A DNA stretch of 64,000 nucleotides, from assembly GCA_964017045.1 (NCBI GenBank), contig OZ024799.1, forward strand, positions 34,291,736 to 34,355,735. The letters are read 5' to 3'. The DNA is from Omphiscola glabra. Its lineage: Eukaryota; Mollusca; Gastropoda; Lymnaeidae. Made by a program: the position numbers and the translations under genes. This document shows positions 1 through 13,500 of this stretch, in pieces; positions within the stretch are counted from its first letter, which is position 1, and each line of letters starts with the position of its first letter. The notes beneath the pieces are model-generated. The model saw only the letters and a program-made list of their open reading frames with translations. It was not told where the DNA came from and did no database searches.

Positions 1-299
1 TTTTTTTTTGTTTTTTTTTTTAATAATTTTTATTTGAGGTTGTTTGGGGGGAGGGGGAGGGGGCGGCTCATAAAATATTAATTTTTTAAATTCCTATTAA
101 ATTATTATTTATTTAGCCGTGGCAATTGATTTAACATATTTTTACATTGTTTATTTATAAACATATTTTATATTTAAAATATTGTGTGGTTGCCTCTAAG
201 TACCATTGGTGTTATCTTGGAGGATTATTGCCGTGTGCGCTCTTTTACAAACATTTGATCAAATAATCACTTTTTTCTCTTTGAAATGTCACGTTAGGA

Positions 300-695
300 A
301 ATGGCGTCAGCGGGCCGTCGAGCTATTGCCCCTTATGCCCTCCCCAAAGCACCACCTAAGCCCGAATATCGGGCCACCAAGCGGCACGTTGGAGATGTCC
401 CTTTGCCAGGACGGCCCCCACCCGAGTCCGCTCGATCGGGGTTTCTGTTGGAGGCCGGCCCAACCCAAGGATACCCGGTCGGTCCGACACTGTGCATACA
501 CACAGTGCTCACGATCGACTTTCCTAGGAGTTGGGATGGTAAATTTACGTCCTCATATCTTCCCCCACCCATCTCGGGGAAGTGTCGGACGGACGCCCTC
601 TAAGAGGGGTTCTACAGTGGGTTTCCACCTCGCAACTAGTTCGCGAAGTAGCTGGGACGAAACGGTTGCCTAGGAGCTGCTTTCTCAGGGCTGCA
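300..695 (+). repeat. GC-rich dispersed repeat, copy 1
   Basis: A sharply GC-rich island in AT-rich DNA. It shares the head GGGCCGTCGAGC and the tail GGGACGAAACGGTTGCCTAG (about 653-672), followed by a GAGC-GCTTTCTCA-type stretch, with the copy at 45845-46426, but the middle differs. It may be a SINE or the 5' region of a retroelement. The open frames inside it are not supported as genes. Confidence 0.6.
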
Positions 696-1433
696 TATCT
701 TCTTTCATTTTTAAATTTTGTTTGACTATTATGTTCCTTTAAATAAAAGAATGTGTAAAATAAGCATATTTTGAAGCTGCCAAATTATAAGATTATCTCC
801 AAAGTATTGCTTGTGACGTAACAAGTCAATCGATGACTGAAAGAACAAACAAATATAACCATAAACCGTATTGCAGAATCTCATGTTGGTACATTATTTC
901 CATAATGACTTATTGCATTTATTATGTTAATTACGTTGGTGTAAGTACCCGATACGACTGTTGTGTCCAAAACTGAGTAACTGTTCATTTAGTCCAACCA
1001 ACCAAGTGCTGTAAGCTTCCTGAGCTCGGCATCTACCCTAGTATGAGACATTAGCAGCACGGGGTTTCATGCTTTGTCAGTCGGCGGTTATAGAGATTTA
1101 CGTGTGTCGTTGTGTCTAAAGCTTACAAATAAGTGTATACATTTCCCGTTTATTGTTAAGTATAAGAGATTTAGGCTCCCACCCTTCTCCACAGCGAAGA
1201 CACAGGAGCGGGTAATGCCGCGGCCTTGTGTAAATAGCCAGCGTTAGGGATTCTCACGACCCGGAGAAGAAAAAAAACTTCTTTACCTGGTTCACCTGTT
1301 TCCAACCGACATGATTTGGAGGTCTACACACAGGTAACCTGGGGGTGTAGGTCTTCGACATACAAGCTCCACCAATCTTAATTACGAGAATTTGTGATGA
1401 AATCCAGCAAGGCTTGTTTCTCTTACACCACGA

Positions 1434-1511
1434 TTGGTCGCAGCCTCGCTTGGTCGCAGCCTCGCTTGGTCGCAGCCTCGCTTGGTCGCAGCCTCGCTTG
1501 GTCGCAGCCTC
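1434..1511 (+). repeat. 16-bp tandem repeat
   Basis: About five copies of TTGGTCGCAGCCTCGC. It is GC-rich relative to its surroundings. Confidence 0.9.
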
Positions 1512-3077
1512 TCGTGTTAGTGAAGCTTCCATTATTGACCATAACCTTTTTAAAAACTTTCAAAATTTATGTGGAATTCTTTTCAATAATTAATAATTGT
1601 TGTATTCTCATACATGAAATGATATTTAATATGGGGATGTGCTTAAAAAACACATTTTGTTAAAACTTTTTTAAAATACATAGATTATAGACGAAAAATT
1701 AAATGCTTCTTCTGCTATTTCTTGTGGAAATTATGCGTTTAAAGTTTTCATTAGAACACTCTGATTCAAGTTTAGTGTAACGTTTTGTGTTCGGAAAGCC
1801 TTGAATGAGAATTAAGGTCTCACTCAATCCCCCCCCCCCTACCTACTAGATCTAAACTCCCTTTCAATCTAAGACAAAAAGCCTTAAACTCACACCTATC
1901 TCAGCCCACAAATCACATATAATATAATGTATTACATCTGACATATATTATTTCCACACTTATGCAACTGAAGCCCTCCCCAGCCCCCTCTTATGAAGTT
2001 CACATAGTAAACGCTGGCACATTTATGCGACTTAGTAAGCCACCTTAATCCCCCCCATCCCCCCGCGCCCTTCCATACACGTCCTTTCCTCCACACATCT
2101 CATATCTCCGCCTGACATTGTCTATCCGGACTGCTAGAGTGAGGCCAGCACAGCTATCAACACCGGTATTACCTAGATTTGATTTCATTGCCTTAACGCT
2201 GAACTGTAACCGAGGCAGGAATATAAACAAGATTTCTTGATTTCTCTAAACATCTAATGCAAGGTTCAAGTCAAATATTTGGAGCCCTGAATTTTTCTAG
2301 TTTTCTTTGGGAAAAGAAATTATTTCTTTAATGGTTCTTGGGGGAAAATTACTTTTCTTATTTTTTCGTTTTGTAGTCAATTTTTTCGTTTTATATGCCA
2401 TAAATTTTAGTGGAAAGGGTATGTTATGACACGGGGACTCTCTTGTAGTATTTATGATCTCAACCTCAAAGTTAGAGATGATGTTTAAAATACAGAGTGA
2501 GAAGAGGCATTTTTAGTCAGATTTGCATTTAATGACGAAAATAATTCAGATTCTTTTTTCTGGAAATGGGAGCATTATTTGATTTTTTTTTTAATACGAA
2601 ATAAAGTTTAATTAATTTTTAAGCTTACAGAATACAAACTGCCGCTGATTCGGTTCATTGTATTCCTTGTGTTGTAATGTCAAACCTAAAGCAACACACG
2701 TAGCTAAAAAGGTTGACGCCCTGTCCTCACATACTGTCACAGTGGGCAACGCGTACGCCTACGTGTTAGAACCTGTCCTTGGCGCTCATGTTCGTGCATT
2801 ACTACTTTAGAGTCCAAAATCATAAAATGAAAAGAAGAAAAAAGCTATTTCATAAATCTTTCGGCCCATAACCTTCTCTTCACAGCTGCTACATTTAAAG
2901 AAAGTAAAAACGGTGGTTAAAAACCCCAATCAGGAATACGTCTCTGTCATGTAAAATTGTTACGTGGTGATAAAATAGCCTCACCTCTGTCATGTTTGTA
3001 TATATGGGGATGATTGCCCGGACCATAGGATTTAAAATAGCGGTTCTTAAATTTGTGCTTCTTCAGACTCCGTATGT

Positions 3078-3079
<2 letters not shown>

Positions 3080-3149
<70 letters not shown>

Positions 3150-3170
3150 ATATGCATATATATATATATA
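3080..3170 (+). repeat. (CT)n then (AT)n microsatellite
   Basis: Long CT dinucleotide runs with one break near 3117, then an AT run. Another AT run lies at 3283-3303. Confidence 0.95.
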
Positions 3171-5489
3171 CACATGCAAATTCGGGGGGGGGGGGCTTAC
3201 ATAGTGGCAGCGTTATATGGACTTCATAAGAGGTGGTGGGGGAGGAATTCAATTGGATAATTGTGGAAATGTAATACATTATATTATATATATATATATA
3301 TATGATTATAAATTATGTGTGATTTGTGGGCTGAGATACTTATGTTATATTTCTCTTATAATTGTTTACACTCAGTTGCTGGCTCACCGATGCGTACAGA
3401 ACTTGAATTAACTTGCTTCAGCCTTCGGAATGTAGGCGAGAGACTAAGGAGCGATGTTACGTAGTTTATATGGCATCCAAAGATTTATTCATCGTCAGTG
3501 GTAACTTTCTGAGCCCAACTCTAATACATAAACGTATGCAAATTTATTGGAGTGGATTTTAACGTTTAGAATGTGTAAATCATAGCGTGATAATTGGAGT
3601 ACCCTCGGTGTCAGACAGGGTGTATAATAGAATTCTCGTGTGAGTTGCCTACCCTTGACTAGGTCGTATTCCTCTTACCCGGCTGTCATTCATTATCTCA
3701 GATTGGGCACTTTCCCAAACTGCGTAACATCGCTTCTGGGTCTCTCGCCTACACCCCAAAGGCTAAAGCACGTGTACTCAAGCTCTAGACGCATTGGTGC
3801 GCCCTCAACTGAGTGGTCGTTGCAAGAGAAAAGATCCAACGGTCTTAAACGGCTTCAATAGATACTCCGGCCTTGACCTTGACCCAAGCGTTCTTAGCGT
3901 GCATCAATACGCCAAGTGTTTGTTACTTAATATTCTACGTCCATTGTTTGTTACTTAACATTCTACGTCCATGCCGATGATGTGAGGGTGTAATGTGGTT
4001 GCGACTCAATACGCCATTTTATTCCATGATGAGTGTGTGCTATATTATATACTCTAGATAAGATGTCTTCAATCCCTTAAAACGGGGTGGGGGGTGTCCG
4101 GGTCATTGCCCCTGGTCGGAACTGTAGTTTAAAAATAATAACGAAATCCTATGCACACTGCTCGTATATTTATGTGTAGTGGAAAAAAAAACAATAAGGA
4201 AAAAACAATGCAATATTAATTATAAAGCAATTGTAATCACCATAAACGTATTAATATATCCATGGTAAGTAAGTGACTGTTTTTGGCTAATGATATGGGC
4301 AATATCTGCTTACATAGTTGTCACTTCTGTTCACGGCTGCAGGGCGAACTGGGTTAAGGACCCCACCTGGCTTTAGTTTGAGGCCCCCAGTCACAGTCTG
4401 TACCTGTGTTACAGACATTTTGTTTAAATCTCTGAGAGAGGAACCATTTGTTACCAAACTAAGGCCACGGCAACGTGTTTACCCTTTGATTGAGATCTGC
4501 ATATCATATTCACTACAGGCGTACTATAAACGGGCTTGTTTGCTCGTAGAGATATAAGTAAACCATTGTTACAATGGTTTTGTTGTCAACAGCCTTTATC
4601 ATGAGAATGTTCATATTTAAAGCATACTCGATCAGAATTCATAATGGTCATAGTGCAATAATAGAAATACTCTAGTTATCTGGTTTTCGATATACAGCTT
4701 CGTAGATTGTTTTACACCTATCTTTTGGAAGGTGAGAAAAGTTTACAATATACGTATTTAGCGTGCGTCTATATAATGAACATATGTCTAGACCAGAGGT
4801 CGGCAACCCGAAATAGATGCGGCTGTATTATTAACTAATCTATAAAGCTAATATCATATTAACTAAATTTGTTTGTAAGCTAGGTTTTAATACGATGTGT
4901 TTAATTGCTTGAAAAACTAGTTTGATGAATGTCGAAAATAATTGCTTTCATTTTTAAAAAAAAAACATTTGCGCCGCCCTGGAATCAGAAACAAATCCTG
5001 TATTACTTTAATTGAAACATCTCTACTTTGATTTTCCCCGACTCCAAGCACTCAGACCTAATGCATGGATTCCTTTCTCTTGTAAATAGTTTCCAAGTCA
5101 CCCCACTCCTTTATGTGTATGTTCCGAAGCTCCGCTCAGCTGCATTGGCTTAAGCTTGACTGATTGGTATTAAGTTTTGAAAGATCCTCAGTGTTCCTCT
5201 AGGTTGTAAAATAGATCGTATGCGTCACTGTGCCACAGAAGGTCAGGTTTGTTTTGGCAGTACTTCAGCGTTGTTCCTGTCAGAGGTGGGTGTGTGTAGC
5301 AGTGGGGGAAAGGGGGCCTTAATCATGCGATGGCTCACTGCGTTTTTACAACCTGTAGTTTGGCAATTTTGAGGTCGGCGTAATTTTTATTTTAAAATTT
5401 AAAAAATGTAGATAAGTGATAATTTTTTAACGTAATTTTTTTAAAACAAATTATTTATTTAAACTGGTAATATAACCTGATTTTAAAGA

Positions 5490-5862
5490 TTTCCTGTAGA
5501 CTACATATTTATACAACAATTTAAGGCCTCAGTCTCTGTCTTGTAGACTAAATCTCTATACAACAAGCTAAGAGTGTTTGTCTCTGTCCAGTGGACTACA
5601 TATCTATACAACAATTTAAGAGCCTCAGTCTCTGTCTTGTAGACTACATAAGAGTTTTTGTTTCTGTCCAGTGGACTACATATCTATACAACAAGCTAAG
5701 AGTGTTTGACTCTGTCTTGTAGACTAAATATCTATACAACAAACTAATAGTGTTTGTCTCTGTCTTGTAGACTAAATATCTATACAACAAGCTAAGAGTG
5801 TTTGTCTCTGTCCAGTGGACTACATATCTATACAACAAGCTAAGAGTCTTTGTCTCTGTCTT
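5490..5862 (+). repeat. 48-bp minisatellite
   Basis: About seven diverged copies of a 48-bp unit containing ATCTATACAACAAGCTAAGA. Variants alternate between a TCTTGTAGACTA and a TCCAGTGGACTA form. The unit is a multiple of three, which leaves a spurious open frame on the minus strand. Confidence 0.85.
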
Positions 5863-8246
5863 GAACTGTTTTTGCTATCGAAGTCTTTTTAGCCGAAACG
5901 TTCACGTTCTGTTATTGTCCTTCTTTGGGGTTTCCTCTACCTTTTGTATTTCAGATTATTAAAGAAGGTTGTTGTTTTTTTTTTGTTTTTTTTCTTTGCT
6001 GATGTTGTGTTATTGTATGTTAATATTTAAAAGAAAAAACAACAACCTTTAGCTTGTATCAAAATGTATACATAAATATTCTTGGGGAAAAGTCAACGAA
6101 GGTGGTGCACGTTTTTTTTTTTTTTGTTAACGTTTTTTTTTTTTGTTGTTTGTTTTAGTTTTTTTTTCTGTGGTCTTTTTCATTTTTATTTTAAACCTTA
6201 CAAGAAAAATTCATTAAAAACCTTTAAAGCACACAACCAGCCACCTAGTACGCTGAACAAACTGGTACGAAACCATACGTTGTTCCTCATCATGATGAGA
6301 TAGAAAACTTAACGGCTCTAAACTTGTTTTCAGTGGCGTGACATCATGACACACTAAACATGCAGCCTCTTAAACTTGCAATTTACATTCATTTTTATTA
6401 TTTAGGTACAAACAATATCAATTTTCTTCAGGTGCAACTGTTTCTTGACCACAATTCATATTAAAACAAAGACATGTACTACACAGGAGTTGGGAGCTTT
6501 AGAGAAAATCACACCAATTTTTACCTCATTATTATCTATATTGTCCATAATTATTTATTTTAAAGATCACGTGAATTGCATTTTAGACCAGAGGTAAACA
6601 TTGCCACGACTTCAGCTAAATAAGCTTCCCCCCCCCCCCCCCCCCCAAAAAAAAAAAACGGAGAAATTACTATTTAGTTGGGTAATTCTTATTTTAAGGC
6701 CGCTGTGGTGGACAAAACTTTGTATAACGCCACTGTTATTTCGTAAGTGCATTTACAGTTGTTTTTAAACTAGGTCCGTCGCCGTAGCTCTAGTTAAAAT
6801 AAATGGTTTACTTTGTCTTATGTTAATGCGTGCTTTGTAGTAAAAGTATCTCAACGCTGTTTCAACTATATTGATGACCTCAGTCGTGCAAGGACGCTCT
6901 CACACTCACTAGCGTAGGAGGCGTCCGCCCCGGGCTACGCATTTTTGTTTTATTTATTGAGTGGTGGAATCTTCGGCCAACTGGTGCTTTACCAGACCCA
7001 TGTGGCACTAACCATGGCTACGACGCCTGTCACCCTCGCATTTTTTTAACAGACAACACAAAAAGCACATAGGTCATCCAAACTTAATTGATTAATTCAG
7101 TTTTAAATGTAATCCCAGTTTGGACATCACAAAGAAAAGAAAACAAAAATCTTTGGATGTTAATATTAAACTCCGTGCTTCTTCTACTACACCATAGTTT
7201 AGTGGCGGCGAGCCTTTCAGTCATCCTTTGTATCGCATAAGTTCCAACGCTACAGTTAAACTTGAATGCCAGGGCTCTTTTTGGGGAAAAACATCGCATA
7301 CATTCACATCTTTTTTTCTTTAATTTAATAACTAACAGACGTATTAATGATACAAACACATTTTTTTAAAGGTAAAAGATTACATTTGGCGTTATGTGAT
7401 CTTTGCTATTGTATACCTAGGGCAGATTTCCACTTGAAGGTGTGCGCTAAAAACTCGAATTCTATTATTCCAATAGTTATTCACAACACTCCCGAGTTTG
7501 CACTGCGTAAATTACACACTTGAACAGCATACAGCCAGTAAATTTCTCTAACCTTTGAAATTTACTTGCAACGACATTAGACAGACCATGGGCGCAAAGT
7601 AATCTAGGTACGCCCCTGGCATGCTAATAATTTGTAAAATCTTGGCTATTTCGTTGGCTCATGTGCCGAGAAAGAGGGCACTTTGTTTGGTTACGGCACG
7701 CGTGCCATATGTTCGCTACCACTTCCCCAGGCCCTTGGTCCGAATGACATCCTTAAATTCAATGCGTATTGAACAAGGTTGATTTATTGCTTTGGTCTGC
7801 TGAAAGAAGTTATTTCTTAGTCGATAAATACATGGGCCATTTAATTGCGTATAAAGCATGTTGAAATAAAACCAACATGTTTTGAGAATTGATTAATACA
7901 TTTCATGGCAATGGGCTTTTCCCAAATTGAACGTAAAAGACGTGTAATGAATTGGAAAATCCTTTACCCAACAAATGTGTGCATTATTAAGTGTATCAGA
8001 TGCAGTATAATTTCGTTGTAAATACTGTAATTAGGGACAATTAAACAGATGTTTTGGCTAGATGCCTTCTTCGCAGACAATACAAAACAAGAAACAACAG
8101 AAACTTTAAATTAAAAACAGAAATAAAAACTCAGGTATTTGTAGATATCTCAACAAAGTCAGTGTAGCTCAATGTGGGACGCGGGTCTTGCTTTTGAACA
8201 ACTTAACTTCCGTTTTTAAACAAAAACAGAAGGCTTTCTGTTCTTA

Positions 8247-8660
8247 ACACAGAGCTGCAACTAGCTGTAATGTCAGTTTGTTGTCCCGCTAACACACTGA
8301 GCTGCAACTAGCTGTATGTCAGTTTGTTGTCATGTTAACACACTGAGCTACAACTAGCTGTAATGTCAGTGTGTTGTCCTATTAACACACTGAGCTACAA
8401 CTAGCTGTAATGTCAGTTTGTTGTCCTGTTAACACACAGAGCTGCAACTAGCTGTAATGTCAGTTTGTTATCCTGTTAACACACTGAGCTACAACTAGCT
8501 GTAATGTCAGTTTGTTGTCCCGTTAACCCACTGAGCTGCAACTAGCTGTAATGTCAGTTTGTTGTCCTGTTAACACACTGAGCTACAACTAGCTGTAATG
8601 TCAGTTTGTTGTCCTGTTAACACACTGAGCTGCAACTAGCTGTAATGTCAGTTTGTTGAC
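8247..8660 (+). repeat. 47-bp minisatellite
   Basis: About nine copies of a unit containing CAACTAGCTGTAATGTCAGT and TTGTCCTGTTAACACAC. Copies differ by single bases and small indels. Confidence 0.9.
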
Positions 8661-8958
8661 CCGCCTTTTCTTTCCAAGCCTAAATATTTCTTGTTCCACT
8701 ATTCAATTACTTCACGCAGCGTCGACGTATTACTTCATATATCTCTTCTCTCATATATATATTTTGCTTCTGGTGTGGCTGCTTCCATTTCCTTACCGGC
8801 CCTGCCCCTATACTCAAAATGTTTTATATCAGTAGTACTGAGTGGGGAAAAAAGGCACCAAGAAGCAAGCGTGATGGTTGAACTCAGATAAAAAGGTTGC
8901 AATTTTTCGGACGTGACTATTATAGTAATCAATACAAAGCCACGGTTATGGTGTAGGA

Positions 8959-8960
<2 letters not shown>

Positions 8961-8996
<36 letters not shown>

Positions 8997-9134
8997 AGGC
9001 TGGTAGTGTGTAGCACTGTCTGTAGGATTATTGTTTAATGACCGGCAGGTAGTGTGTAGCACTGTCTGTAGGATTATTGTTTAATGACCGGCAGGTAGTG
9101 TGTAGCACTGTCTGTAGGATTATTGTTTAATGGT
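8961..9134 (+). repeat. Poly(T) tract plus 46-bp tandem repeat
   Basis: A T run of about 34 bases, then three near-identical copies of a unit containing GTGTGTAGCACTGTCTGTAG and ATTATTGTTTAATGACCG. Confidence 0.85.
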
Positions 9135-10358
9135 CGGCATATAATATAGAAAATGAGTTAACAACACTTGGACCCACGGGGTATTTTCTCAAAATACCCT
9201 GAACCGGTGTAAAAAAACAGCTGCACCCGGTTATCCTATAATGCCATTGACATTCTCTCACGGCTGATTGCTTCTTTAACTCATGGACAATATTATTTCC
9301 ATAAAAACAGTCGGTAATCTCTTGGTAAATTGCGATCCGATGCACTTGTGTTTTACTTTGTCATTTAAAAAAATAATTGACGACTTTTTAAAAAGGTCAC
9401 CCACCGTGAATACTCCTTTAGGAAAGTTTTTTTTATTAGATTGAGCACAATTTAAATGCTTATTTTTAGTTTCTTTTTTAAAAATCTAAGTCTCTGTAGT
9501 TTGTGGAGATATATTTAATTAGATTGTTGCTATTTGATGTGATGAATCAAATGGAATAAGGTGATGGGAGTCTGGTACAGAGACATAAAACTGAGGCATG
9601 CGGTTATTACATGCTAGGAATGTCGGCATGCTACAGGACGTGTGGGTCGGTGTATGTTCAGGCAAATACCTGTAAACAGAATGTATTTTCTTTAATGGTG
9701 CATTTGCTGACACGCCAAGCCTTGGTTTTGTCCAACAGCTCACGGCCAGTTTATAAAGATGGATTCTGTGGTTAATGTAGGCTCCGGCTTTGTGCTGTTG
9801 GCAAGGTTAGGGAGAAACAGGGGAGATAACTACCTTGGGTCCCCGAAACCTTGAAAAGCTTAGCAAATAGGAAAATGTATCACATTTCAACAATATTTTT
9901 TTTAAATGTATATTTCTCTACACATGTGATCACAGTGTTTTACTTGCATGTCAAGCACAGTTTTTTGACATTAGTGTAGATCAAGAGCATCCTCTGCCAG
10001 TGACAGATTGGAAGGGGAGGGGAGGCAAGAAATCACTGTTAGGAGGGGAGCACCAACAGTTTTTTTTTTTAATATAAATATTGTAAACAAGTGCCTTGCT
10101 CTCACATTTGATCACAGGACAGTTACTAATTTGCTGCTCCTGGAATCTGCAACTGCCCTCTAAAAGTTATAGAGGAAATATCACCCTCTCTTTTGTACGC
10201 AATTTATCTTTTCAATCAACTTTACAGTTAGGTTGATAGACCAGAGCTATCAACTGTCTTTATTAAATGCACACACTGTTAGAAAGTTAAAAAGAGCTGT
10301 TGACATCTTCATAGGGCCCATTTTTTAAGTATTAACTCTTGATACTTGTTAATTGCAG

Positions 10359-10506
10359 CATTTTGAGGGAGGTCTCTGGAAGATGTGAAGAGAAAGGTTC
10401 AAATCCAGAAGGTGCTTCTTCACGTGGTCTAATCCTGGAAAGCAAGGCTAGTGGACCTGGACAAAATATTCTCAGTCTTTTGAGCAATGCTCAGAAAACA
10501 TATGAT
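10359..10506 (+). CDS. DCP1: DCP1 exon a (first exon in window)
   Basis: Acceptor TTGCAG before 10359, donor GTGAGT at 10507. The first base completes a codon begun in an upstream exon that is not present here. It encodes 49 residues ending QNILSLLSNAQKTYD, which corresponds to the region just after EVH1 in human DCP1A (IDILEMLSRAKDEYE). An upstream exon is therefore required, and the intron before it is at least 10.3 kb if it begins outside the window. Confidence 0.88.
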
Positions 10507-13500
10507 GTGAGTTGAAACCTATTCAAATATCACACGTTATTTACTTATACAATTTTCGTATTCATTAAACCCTTACAGTCTGTACACATTCTCTATCCAA
10601 CCATGAAACTTTGTTACTTTGCTATGGCGCACACAAATAAAATGATTCCAAAGTAGAAATTTGTGAGAGTAGCTCAAACATGAGATTAACTGATTTACCA
10701 AAGCTGCGTGGAATGATGATGCATGTGGAATGATGTTTGAACATGGAATGATGTTTGAACATGGAATGATGTTTGAACATGGAATGATGTTTGAACATGG
10801 AATGATGTTTGAACATGGAATGATGTTTGAACATGGAATGATGTTTGAACATGGAATGATGTTTGAACATGGAATGATGTTGAATGTGGAATGATGTTGA
10901 ACGTGGATTGGTATTGAACCTAGAATGATATTGAACCTAGAATGATGTTGAACCTAGAATGATGTTGAACGTGGAATGATGTTGAACGTGGAATGATGTT
11001 GAACGTGGATTGGTATTGAACCTAGAATGATGTTGAACCTAGAATGATGTTTGAACATGGAATGATGTTTGAACATGGAATGATGTTGAATGTGGAATGA
11101 TGTTGAACGTGGATTGGTATTGAACCTAGAATGATATTGAACCTAGAATGATGTTGAACCTAGAATGATGTTGAACGTGGAATGATGTTGAACGTGGAAT
11201 GATGTTGAACGTGGATTGGTATTGAACCTAGAATGATGTTGAACCTAGAATGATGTTGAACCTAGAATGATGTTGAACCTAGAATGATGTTGAACGTGGA
11301 ATGATGTTGAACCTAGAATGATGTTGAACCTAGAATGATGTTGAACCTAGAATGATGTTGAACGTGGAATGATGTTGAACCTAGAATGATGTTGAACCTA
11401 GAATGATGTTGAACGTGGAATGATGTTGAACCTAGAATGATGTTGAACCTAGAATGATGTTGAACCTAGAATGATGTTGAACGTGGAATGATGTTTGAAC
11501 GTGGAATGATGTTGAATGTGGAATGATGTTTGAAAGAGTTCTTTGCCTAATGAAATTCAAAATATTTATATTTTTTGACATTTAGTTTTTAATTTACCTC
11601 AGGTGAGCCTTATGAGTTCTTAAAGGAAATGGTCCTGTTTTGGGAAGTTGGGGGGGGGGGGGGGGGGAGCCATTGGGTAGTTCTGTTTTTCATGTATTTA
11701 ATACAGGTTGTCCCTATTTTGTTTTGGTTTTTAGGGTAGGAGTTTGAGTTATTTAACTTATTCAGTGAAGTAAACATGACCAGTTTAAAGTTTCCTTGTG
11801 GCTGATACTAATCAAATGAGTTAAGTCTAATCAATGCAAGCCAGGCCAGTGTGTTTGATTGCCACCTAAAAGTTGAACTCTAAAACACCCCCACAGTGGG
11901 AGGTCTAAACATGGAAAGATGAACAGTTTTAGTCTGTCTGATATCAAACGTAATCCATTATTGGTTGCTCACCTGCCATATTGAGATAAGATCTCAAGTC
12001 AACTCAGCCCCTGTAAGCCACTGTACACAGACAATGTACCAACTTGCACTCTCCCCATCTCAGCCTAGTCTATCTTTAAACTCTTTTACTTTGTTTTTCT
12101 TTATCTCTGTCTGAAAGACACATTCCCCCCCCTTTTTTCCCACACTTGGTCTTCCTTCTTTTAATGTTACCCCCAAGTTTCTTCCTCACACACTCCCAAG
12201 CCTCTGTAGTCATTGTATAACTTGTTACCCAAGTTTTTGTATAAACTGCAGGCATCTTTGTAAAAACTAGTAGAATGCCTGCAGTGTATGCTCCCTTGGT
12301 TCTGTGGGAGGTGTGCACAGTTTGTTTGTGTTTAGATTCATTCAACTGCAGGCAGTGGCTTAGTTTATTGAAGTGCTTGAGATGGAGACCTCCAGCAGAC
12401 ATGATGACTTAATGTATGTAACGGGTTTTTCTTTATCTTTCTCATTCCCCAGCAGGAGCATGGGGCTTCCTATGAGCACACTGACCCCAGACCTATCAAA
12501 CATGCTAGTGGTAAGTCATTCTGTTTTTTGTTCTTATTTTTTTATTTATGTTGAAATGTGTCTGGATGTTTTTAATCTGTGCCAGATAAACCTGAAGGCA
12601 AACAAGCTACTTGCCTAGGGCCCCTCCGAGCTTTTAGGGGCCCCCTAGGGTTGCCAACTCAATAAAATAAAATTTACTTGCAAATATTCTAAACCTCTGT
12701 GATTAATTTAGAACCCCTGAAATATATCCAGGGTAGTAATACACCACTTTGCATAAACAGCCACAATTATTCCAACAAACTCTCTGCACATAATTTTGTT
12801 ACAATGCATGACATTTAAATATGGATGGAAGATAAAACTCTACATTCAGGGAACCACAATTACAAGTCAATGTACATACTGGACAATAGACACATTTTTT
12901 AAATTATTTTTTTTAAAACTATAAAGCTTTAAAAAATTAAAAATTAAAAAAATATATGTGTATGACTCTACATCAAATATCAAACACATATGACTATAAT
13001 ATGACAATGAGACATGAGTTTATTTAATTAGCCTATTGTATGGCAATCTCACCAGTTTTTCTTTTCATTATGATTATGAGTAGTCAAGTTTAAAGCAAGC
13101 ATGCAGTCATCACAAAAACTGATAGGGCCCATTTTATTTGGATTGAAAAACATGTTTGTATATGTTTGTATATGCTTCATTTTTTTATTTTATAAGCAGA
13201 AGTTATTACAGATTATTTAGGGACAAGTCATTTAGGTCAAATTTTAACAGACTGTTGGCAACCCTGGGGCCTCATGACAAGGGAACCAAGTTTCTTAAGG
13301 GTTTGATCAAGCAGTAGCTTTAGTACCTTGAATCAAAACACAAAAAAACGATTTTGAAAATGTAACCCACTAGGTACAGCCTAAATATATATGTGTGGGG
13401 GCCCAAACATTTTGATTACCCAGGAGACCCCAAGGTTTTAATCCGGTAGTGTTTATAATCAGTATGTTTACTTTTGATTAAGTAATTCAATTTGTTGCAT

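Larger units (their letters stand above)
1..10358. other. No recognisable exon; probable upstream DCP1 intron or flank
   Basis: Apart from the repeats listed separately I see no supportable coding sequence here. Open frames are short and unlike known proteins, and I found no EVH1-like peptide. Because the exon at 10359 starts mid-codon, at least the 3' part of this stretch must be intron. The blocks 700-1430, 1515-3080, 3310-5490, 5870-8245 and 9135-10358 hold only low-complexity runs and unique-looking AT-rich DNA. Confidence 0.5.

Noticed and set aside
206..673. A 155-codon open frame at the left end
   Set aside because: It overlaps the GC-rich dispersed repeat, has competing frames on both strands, and encodes nothing recognisable.
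4796..4982. Possible hAT element starting CAGAGGTCGGCAACCC
   Set aside because: No matching right terminus or target duplication was found.
12076..12402. 108-codon minus-strand frame in a DCP1 intron
   Set aside because: Lys-rich, no domain, no splice or promoter evidence, and it lies antisense within an intron.
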